This document shows positions 30,651 through 37,446 of a stretch of 37,446 nucleotides of DNA, piece by piece. The stretch is from assembly GCF_012933655.1 (NCBI RefSeq), contig NZ_JABBJJ010000093.1:1-37446 (forward strand). Reading direction: 5' to 3'. The stretch comes from Pyxidicoccus fallax. GTDB lineage: Bacteria; Myxococcota; Myxococcia; Myxococcales; Myxococcaceae. The notes below the pieces were generated by a model. That model saw only the letters and a list, made by a program, of their open reading frames with translations, ran no database searches and had not been told where the DNA came from. The position numbers were made by a program, and so were the translations under genes. Each line of letters begins with the position of its first letter. The first letter of the stretch is position 1.

Positions 30651-31823
30651 ATGACGCCGGTGAATCCCGCCGCCCCCACCCCCATGCCGGGGCCGTTGGT
30701 CTCCGCCACCCCGGGCACCCTGGCCTTCCGGGGCCTGTGGCTGTTCTCTCGCCGGGTGGATGTCCTCATCCTCCTGCTGCCCCTGGCCCTCGCACTGGGA
30801 GTGGCGGCCTCCAGCGCGCTGTCTCCCACCAGCGCCGACGGGGCGCAGCGGCTGGCGTCGTGGACGGCGCAGAACCTGCTGGGCAACGCCACGCACGTGG
30901 TGCTCACCTTCCTGCTCTTCGCCGTCCACCGGGACGTGCTGACGGCGGCACCGGGGCAGCCCCGGCAGGTGCTCGCCGGAGCGCTGGCCATGCTCGCGGT
31001 GGGCACCGGCCTGTTCTTCACCTTCTACCTGGAGCGCACCGCGCACACCTTCGGCGTGGCCGTGCTCTTCAACATCTTCGGCCTGCACCACACGCTGTCC
31101 CAGCACCGGGGGCTCTGGTCGCTGCACGGGCTGCGCGCCGGGAAGGCCGGGCTGCCCGGGGCCTCCGCGCGGGAGCGCCGCCTCCAGCAGGCCTACGTGC
31201 CGCTGATGCTCTCGCTGCTGCTGGCGCGCATCTTCTTCGTCCCCGAGTCCGCCGCCCCCGACGCCCCGGCCTTCCTCGACGTGGGCCAGGGCCGGGTGCT
31301 GCCGCACGGGGCGCTCGCGGTGCTGCTGGCGGTGTGGCTGGGCTACTTCGTCGCGCTGTTCCGCTCCGTGCTGCGCGCGGGCACCGCCAGCGGGCCCAAG
31401 GTGCTCTACCTCGTGGCCCTCGCCACGGCCACGGGGCTGGTGCTGGTGGCCCCGACGTGGGGCTACATCATGCTGCCGGCCATGCACGGGCTGGAGTACT
31501 ACGCGCTCACCGCGCGCATGCTGGAGCCGCGCGAGGGTGACACGCGCCGGCTGTCCCGGCCGCTCATCGGCGCGCTGATGGTGGCGTCGATGCTGCCGCT
31601 CTTCGCGCTGGGCGTGGTGCACGGGCTGCTCACGCACGAGGCCGTGCGCGGCGCGCTCGGCAGCAACCTGGGCACGACGCAGGCCCACCCCGTGCTGCGC
31701 GCCCTGACGTCCCTGGGCTTCGCGGTGGTGCTGGCGCACTACTTCGCGGACGCGCTCATCTACCGCTTCCGCATCCCCTCCATCCGCGCCGTCATGCTGC
31801 GGCGGCTCGGCTTCGGCGGCTGA
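30651..31823 (+). CDS. Polytopic membrane protein, His-rich, function unknown
   Basis: 390 residues from the ATG at 30651 (ATG 30633 also possible; ribosome sites weak). About eight or nine hydrophobic helices are visible, starting with RRVDVLILLLPLALALGVAA. Several conserved-looking polar motifs lie in or near helices: NATHVVLTFLLFAVHRD, FGLHHTLSQHRGLW, MLPAMHGLEYY and VLAHYFADALIYRFRIP. The recurrent His pairs could bind a metal or cofactor. I recognise no named family. It is divergent from the amidohydrolase-like gene and convergent with the pilin gene. Confidence 0.8.
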   Translation: MTPVNPAAPTPMPGPLVSATPGTLAFRGLWLFSRRVDVLILLLPLALALGVAASSALSPTSADGAQRLASWTAQNLLGNATHVVLTFLLFAVHRDVLTAAPGQPRQVLAGALAMLAVGTGLFFTFYLERTAHTFGVAVLFNIFGLHHTLSQHRGLWSLHGLRAGKAGLPGASARERRLQQAYVPLMLSLLLARIFFVPESAAPDAPAFLDVGQGRVLPHGALAVLLAVWLGYFVALFRSVLRAGTASGPKVLYLVALATATGLVLVAPTWGYIMLPAMHGLEYYALTARMLEPREGDTRRLSRPLIGALMVASMLPLFALGVVHGLLTHEAVRGALGSNLGTTQAHPVLRALTSLGFAVVLAHYFADALIYRFRIPSIRAVMLRRLGFGG

Positions 31824-31829
31824 GAGGGC

Positions 31830-31873
31830 AAAAGAAAAAGGGTGGGACCGCACCGGAGCGCGGCACCCACCCT
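31830..31873 (-). terminator. Intrinsic terminator of the pilin gene
   Basis: On the minus strand AGGGTGGG (31873-31866) pairs with CCCACCCT (31846-31839), followed directly by TTTTCTTTT. This is the only canonical stem plus T-run found in the window. It lies 57 bases after the pilin stop. For the plus-strand gene ending at 31823 it can work only as a hairpin. Confidence 0.8.
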
Positions 31874-31930
31874 CTTGCTCCAGGAGCGTCACCCCGCGAA
31901 GACGGAGCGACGCCACCCGGAAGGAGCGCC

Positions 31931-32191
31931 TCAGTAGGCGTTGTTCTGGCCGAAGGTGGCCAGGTCCTTCTTCTCGAGCTGCTTCTGGCGGCCCGTGGTG
32001 CCCGCCTGGACCGCCGTGTTGCCGGCCAGCGCGTCCGCGGAGGCGCCGAACAGCGCGCGGATGTTGTCGCCGAACAGCGTCACCACGCCGATGGCGGCGA
32101 TGGCGATGAGGGCAACGATGATGATGTACTCGGTCATGCCCTGGCCACGGGCCTTGCGCAGCTGCTGCTTCTTCTTGGAAATCGCCTTCAT
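31931..32191 (-). CDS. Flp-type (type IVb) pilin-like protein
   Basis: 86 residues; ATG at 32191 with GGAG upstream. A short basic leader MKAISKKKQQLRKARG ends at Gly16. The mature part would be Gln-Gly-Met-Thr-Glu-Tyr, with Glu21 at position +5 as in type IV pilins and Tyr next to it as in Flp/Tad pilins. A hydrophobic helix (IIIVALIAIAAIGVVTLFG) follows, then a polar tail of about 45 residues. It should be cut by a prepilin peptidase and assembled by a Tad-type machine. No other tad gene is near, and its own strong terminator marks it as a separate unit. Confidence 0.82.
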   Translation of the reverse strand: MKAISKKKQQLRKARGQGMTEYIIIVALIAIAAIGVVTLFGDNIRALFGASADALAGNTAVQAGTTGRQKQLEKKDLATFGQNNAY

Positions 32192-32335
32192 GTGGGGACG
32201 CTCCAGTGGAGTGTGAGAGTCGGACGGCACCTTATGGGAGATCCCACCTGCCCCTCCATCCGTCATCGGGAGGATGGGCGGAATTCCCTGTGATTCCCGG
32301 CAATTAGCCGAATTGTGACATTCCCGGAGGGCCGC

Positions 32336-35230
32336 TCAGGGGCCTTCCGGGGTGGCCACGGGCGCCGCCGCGGGGGCCGTGGCGGCACAGGCGGAGGGCG
32401 GCAGGGCCTCGCAGAGGGCACGCAGGGCCCTGGGCAGCTCGGTGTTCTCGGGGTGGGCGGCGGCCACTTCTCGGCCCAGGGCCACCGCTCGGGTGGCGTC
32501 CGCGAGCGCCGCGTCCATGGGCGTCCACACCGTGCGCTGCGCCCAGGCGCGGCCGGCCACCAGCCGCAGGTACGCCGACACCAGGGCCGGCTCGCGTCCA
32601 CCGCGCGCCACCTCCGGCTCCAGCAGCGAGGCGGCCAGCGTCAGGTCCTGCTGCGCCAGCGCCGCCGTGCCCAGGGCCACCGCGGCGTCGCGACTGTCCG
32701 GGGCCAGCGAGCGCCACAGCTCCGCCACCCCGCGCACCAGCGGGTCATTGGCCGCGTGGGCGCGCTCCATGTTCCGGTACAGCCCCGCCACCTGCTCCGC
32801 CGAGGGCGGGTGCTGGCGCTGGTACTCGTGCAGCCACAGGCGCGCGGCCCCCGCCGGAGAGCGCCGCTCGTCCTTCACCCGCACGTCCTTGTTGGCCACG
32901 AAGAAGGCGATGGGCGAGGCGTACTCCAGCAGGTTGTGGTCGTCCGTGTTGATGGGGCCCGGGCCGGCGAACTCGAGCTGCCCCGGCTCGCTGTGCACCT
33001 GCTTGGCCAGGAGCGTGTAGACGTCGTGGATGTTCACCCGCGCGAGGTCCGCCTTCACGTCCGGGTGCGCCATGCGCTCGGCCAATTGGCGCGCGTCGAA
33101 GGTCAGCGGCTTGCGGCTGGCCACGAGCACCAGGTCCTGCGGCCCCAGCCACGTGGTGGCGTGCGGGAAGGTGTCCCGCAGGGTGCGGATGACCAGCTTG
33201 ATGAGCTCGTCGCTGCTCTCGTAGGTGTGGATCCACTGCACCATGACGCCGTCGTCCGTCAGGTGCCGGTCCACCGTCTGGAAGAAGTCCCGGGTGAAGA
33301 GGCCGGACACGCCGGCCACCCACGGGTTGGACGGCACGCTCACCACCAGGTCGTACTTGCGCGGCGCCAGCGCCATGAACGTCTTGGCGTCGTCGATGTG
33401 CACGTGCGTGCGGGGGTCATCCACCGCGTTGCGGTTGTCCGCCTTGAACAGGCGCGCCGCGTCGATGACCGCGGGGGCAATCTCCACCATGTCCAGCCGC
33501 TCCACCGGGTGCGCCAGCACGCTGCCCGCGGTGATGGCCGCGCCCGCGCCCACCAGCAGCACGTTCTTCGGCTCGCGGGGGTGCAGCAGCGCTCCCAGGT
33601 GCGCGGCCACCACCTGCGTCTCGGTGTCGTTGCCGTTGGAGGCGTCCACCTTGCCGTTGAGCTTCATGAAGCGCAGGCGCTCCTTCGGAGCGTCCGCCAC
33701 CATCACCGTGGCGAAGGTGTCGTCGCGGTAGAAGACGGGGCGGATGTCCCGCTCGGTCTCCTCCACCAGCTTCGCGTAGCTGTCCGCCGGCTTGCCGTGC
33801 ACCCGGATGGAGGCGATGCCGGACAGCCGCTCGGACCAGCCGCTCATGCCGCCCAGCACCGCCACCGCCACCGCCAGCGAGGCCGCCACCGGCCACAGGG
33901 CGCGCGCGGGCGTGGCGGGGCGCTCCGACGTGGCCCCGAAGGCCAGCGCCGCGGCGGCGAGGTTGGCCACCACGCCCGCCACGAAGTTGCCCTCCATGCC
34001 CCACCACGGCATCAGCACCAGCCCGCCCAGGGCGGAGCCGGTAATCGTGCCCACCGTGTTCCACAGGTACACGCCGCCCAGCTGGCGCCCCACCTCGGAC
34101 ACCTTCGCCGTGGCCACGCGCGCCGCCGCCGGGAAGGCCGCGCCCATGAAGAACGTCGGCACCAACAGCACCACGCAGCAGAAGCCGAACGTCACGAACT
34201 GGAACACCGGCCAGGTGTCCAGGCTGCGCGTCAGCATCCACTGCGCCGTCTGGAAGAGGTACGGCAGCCGCACGTACAGGGGCAGCGCCACGCACAGGCT
34301 CGCCACCAGCGCCAGCTGCAGCCAGCCGAACAGCTTCAGCGAATCCAGCTTCGGGCCGCGCGTCATCAGCCAGAAGCTGCCCAGGCCGATGCCGAGGATG
34401 AACGCCGTGAGGATGAGCGTGAAGGCATACGTGGACGCGCCCAGGACGATGGACAGCAGGCGGATCCACGTCACCTGGTACATCATGGAGGTGAAGCCCG
34501 ACAGCAGCACCCCGATGAGCGCCGCCCGCACCGCCACGCGCGGGTAGGCGACCTCCTCCCCACCCTGCGCGTCGGGTGCCGCCTGCCCGGGGACGAGCGC
34601 GGGCGGCAGCCGGCGGGCGAGGACGATGGCCATCAGCGCCAGCAGGATGTTGAGCGCCGCCGCCATCTTCGCCGACGCGGACAGGCCCACCGCGGGCACC
34701 AGCTTCGTGCCGGCGAAGAACACGCCCACCGCCGCGCCCAGGCTGTTGACGGCGTACAGCCGCGCCAGCTCCCGCCGCACCCCGGCCAGGCTCGCCGCGA
34801 AGTGCCGCACCAGCGCCGGCAGCGTGCCGCCCATCATCAGCGTGGGCACCACCAGGGACAGGGAGGACACCAGGAGCCTCGGTCCCACCCGCAGCCCCGG
34901 CGGCACGGAGGGCGCCACCGCCAGCCACAGCGCCTCCAGGGCGCCCAGGACATGGGGGAAGGCCAGGGCATACAGGCCCACGCCCAGCTCGAGCAGGCCG
35001 TACAGGGCCAGGGGGCTCTTCACCCGGTCGGCTGTCTTGCCGAAGACAAAAGCCCCGAGCGCCAGCCCCCCCATGAAGGTGGCGAGCACCACGGCATGTG
35101 CCTGACCGCTGTTCCCAAGGACGTTCCCGAGGTACTTGGACCAGACAAGCTCGTAGACGAGTGCCGTGGCCCCGGACAGGAAGAGAAGCGCAGCCACAAG
35201 GTTCTTCGGAAGACGTGCCGTGAGGGACAT
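32336..35230 (-). CDS. Membrane-transporter/spermidine-synthase-like fusion protein
   Basis: 964 residues from the ATG at 35230 (frame open to 35320). The first 475 residues form about 12-14 membrane helices in two similar halves, each opening with a pattern like LFLSGATALVYELVWSKYLG and LSGFTSMMYQVTWIRLLSIVLG. This is the usual 'fused MFS/spermidine synthase' arrangement. The soluble part has a spermidine-synthase fold: GKVDASNGNDTETQ, KNVLLVGAGAAITAGSVL (nucleotide loop), DMVEIAPAVIDAA, HIDDAKTFM and VVSVPSNPWVAG. In true spermidine synthase that last strand carries the catalytic Asp; here Ser and Pro stand there, as is common in the fused family, so polyamine synthesis is doubtful. The last 160 residues look like helical repeats. 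Start codons of this gene and the kinase gene are 26 bases apart, divergent. Confidence 0.88.
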   Translation of the reverse strand: MSLTARLPKNLVAALLFLSGATALVYELVWSKYLGNVLGNSGQAHAVVLATFMGGLALGAFVFGKTADRVKSPLALYGLLELGVGLYALAFPHVLGALEALWLAVAPSVPPGLRVGPRLLVSSLSLVVPTLMMGGTLPALVRHFAASLAGVRRELARLYAVNSLGAAVGVFFAGTKLVPAVGLSASAKMAAALNILLALMAIVLARRLPPALVPGQAAPDAQGGEEVAYPRVAVRAALIGVLLSGFTSMMYQVTWIRLLSIVLGASTYAFTLILTAFILGIGLGSFWLMTRGPKLDSLKLFGWLQLALVASLCVALPLYVRLPYLFQTAQWMLTRSLDTWPVFQFVTFGFCCVVLLVPTFFMGAAFPAAARVATAKVSEVGRQLGGVYLWNTVGTITGSALGGLVLMPWWGMEGNFVAGVVANLAAAALAFGATSERPATPARALWPVAASLAVAVAVLGGMSGWSERLSGIASIRVHGKPADSYAKLVEETERDIRPVFYRDDTFATVMVADAPKERLRFMKLNGKVDASNGNDTETQVVAAHLGALLHPREPKNVLLVGAGAAITAGSVLAHPVERLDMVEIAPAVIDAARLFKADNRNAVDDPRTHVHIDDAKTFMALAPRKYDLVVSVPSNPWVAGVSGLFTRDFFQTVDRHLTDDGVMVQWIHTYESSDELIKLVIRTLRDTFPHATTWLGPQDLVLVASRKPLTFDARQLAERMAHPDVKADLARVNIHDVYTLLAKQVHSEPGQLEFAGPGPINTDDHNLLEYASPIAFFVANKDVRVKDERRSPAGAARLWLHEYQRQHPPSAEQVAGLYRNMERAHAANDPLVRGVAELWRSLAPDSRDAAVALGTAALAQQDLTLAASLLEPEVARGGREPALVSAYLRLVAGRAWAQRTVWTPMDAALADATRAVALGREVAAAHPENTELPRALRALCEALPPSACAATAPAAAPVATPEGP

Positions 35231-35256
35231 GGGGACAGCACGCGACCTTACTCGGT

Positions 35257-36249
35257 ATGTTTCAGGCCCATCAAATGAACGCCCACCTGTTGCAAGCCGT
35301 GTTGCTCGCCTGGTCTCCAAGCCTGCGGGTGACTCGCGTCGAGGGGGATACCGCCACCCTCCTCCGCCGTCCCGCGGCGGAATTGCTGGAGCGTCCGCTC
35401 CACGCGGTGCTCGGCGTGACGCCCGAGCGCGCCCGGGAGCTGGACGCCCGCGCCCGGGAAGATCGCCGCGCCGTGGAGTTCGTCTCCGCGAACCTCGGCG
35501 CGGAGGACCCCACGCCCCTGCGCCTGTCGCTGGGGCTGGACCAGGGTGAAGCCTGCGCCGGCGTGCTGGATTTGAACGCCGTGCTGGAAGGCGCGCCGCC
35601 GGTGCAGATCTCCCGGCTGTCGTCCTCGCTCAGCCACGAGATTCGCAACCCGCTGTCCTCCGTGAAGATGGCGGTGCAGACGCTCGCCCGGAACACCGGC
35701 CTGTCCGACCGGGACCGGCGCCGGCTCACCATCGCCAACCGGGAGATCCGCACCATGGAGCGGATGCTCTGGCTGTTGTCCGAGTACGGCCGCGACACCA
35801 CGCCGAACCTGGACGCGCACCCGCTGCGCTCGGTGCTCCAGGAGGCCACCGGCATGGTGGCGCCGGAGCTGGCCGAGCGCCGCATCGAGGTGCGCGTGGA
35901 CGAGGAGCCGGACCTGCCGCGCGTGAAGGTGGACCCCAACCGGCTGCGGCCCGTGCTGGCGCAGGTGCTCCTCAACGTGGCCATGGGCCGGCCCGAGGAC
36001 AGCCCCGTGGAGGTGGCGCTGCGCCGCGGCCCCGCCGGCCGGGTGCTGATGGTGCTCAAGGACCCCGCCGCCGCCCTGCCCCCGGAGGAGCGCGGCACCC
36101 TCTTCGAGCCCTTCGGCTCACGGCTGGCCCGGGGCGCGGGCCTGTCCCTCGCGGCCCTGCGCCGGGTGATGACGGGTCAGGGCGGAGACCTGGCCGCCGA
36201 GGGCAGCGCGGAGCCGGGCATGGTGTTCACGCTGACGTTCGCCACCTGA
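35257..36249 (+). CDS. Soluble sensor histidine kinase with degenerate ATP-binding domain
   Basis: 330 residues, no membrane helix. Residues 1-110 look like a PAS domain. HisKA follows, with His127 in LSSSLSHEIRNPLSSVKMAVQTLA. The HATPase region (about 185-330) is partly eroded: the N-box reads QVLLNVAMGR, the G1 box, normally DxGxG, reads DPAAA (269-273), while the F-box (LFEPFGS) and a G2-like GAGLSLA remain. ATP binding may be weak or need a partner. The NtrC-type regulator starts 7 bases downstream, so this is the cognate kinase or phosphatase. Start choice (35257 or 35275) is uncertain. Confidence 0.88.
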   Translation: MFQAHQMNAHLLQAVLLAWSPSLRVTRVEGDTATLLRRPAAELLERPLHAVLGVTPERARELDARAREDRRAVEFVSANLGAEDPTPLRLSLGLDQGEACAGVLDLNAVLEGAPPVQISRLSSSLSHEIRNPLSSVKMAVQTLARNTGLSDRDRRRLTIANREIRTMERMLWLLSEYGRDTTPNLDAHPLRSVLQEATGMVAPELAERRIEVRVDEEPDLPRVKVDPNRLRPVLAQVLLNVAMGRPEDSPVEVALRRGPAGRVLMVLKDPAAALPPEERGTLFEPFGSRLARGAGLSLAALRRVMTGQGGDLAAEGSAEPGMVFTLTFAT

Positions 36250-36256
36250 GAACGCC

Positions 36257-37446
<1,190 letters not shown>

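Noticed and set aside
32315-35278. Plus-strand open frame of 987 codons opposite the transporter/spermidine-synthase fusion
   Set aside because: Antisense shadow: low-complexity Arg/His/Gln-rich translation, while the opposite strand shows clear membrane helices and a nucleotide-binding fold.

Overview
The window is very GC-rich (third codon positions almost always G or C) and is coded densely on both strands. Many antisense frames are open by chance. The protein styles point to a myxobacterium of the Myxococcus/Corallococcus type: Cys-rich 'CDGDPANGCE' modules, cytosolic Ser/Thr kinases, NtrC-type regulators, many lipoproteins and a Uma2 nuclease. This is inference from style, not a database match.

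Layout. 1-1505 (minus): a TolC-type efflux protein followed by the start of a lipoprotein, probably its periplasmic adaptor. 1628-2416 (plus): a secreted two-repeat protein. 2466-6178 (minus): an operon of a secreted von Willebrand A protein, an OmpR-type regulator and a histidine kinase, with a tandem 10-bp direct repeat upstream that looks like the regulator's own binding site. 6288-6842: a Uma2-type nuclease. 6990-15322: the centrepiece, argR divergent from a tightly overlapped arginine operon (argF', argB, deacetylase, argH, argG, an unassigned P-loop protein, argC). The carbamoyltransferase has the signatures of N-acetylornithine carbamoyltransferase, so the pathway appears to run through N-acetylcitrulline. 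That route loses the acetyl group on every turn and needs a dedicated N-acetylglutamate supply. No recognisable N-acetylglutamate synthase is present, but the P-loop protein between argG and argC shares motif order with the DUF1611/DgcN N-acetyltransferases and is a candidate. Palindromic TGCA-N10-TGCA boxes lie between argR and argF'.

15404-21087: a beta-lactamase-fold lipoprotein whose ribosome binding site lies inside a long hairpin, a TVP38/VTT membrane protein, a CPA1 Na+/H+ antiporter and a lipoprotein with an erythromycin-esterase/ChaN-like region. 21088-25065: a 1325-residue modular lipoprotein (two discoidin domains, five Ig-like repeats, Cys-rich module, CxxCH). 25343-30393 (minus): a closely spaced run of amidohydrolase-like protein, rRNA-type methyltransferase, Ser/Thr kinase with a ribbon-helix-helix-like tail, truA and a small membrane protein. 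30651-35230: a polytopic membrane protein, a Flp-type pilin with its own terminator, and a 964-residue membrane-transporter/spermidine-synthase fusion. 35257-37446 (plus): a PAS-type histidine kinase and a sigma-54-dependent response regulator cut by the window edge.

Several convergent gene pairs are separated by perfect GC-rich hairpins without a U-tract. No rRNA, tRNA, CRISPR array, insertion sequence or phage gene was seen, and no stretch over 300 bases lacks a gene.
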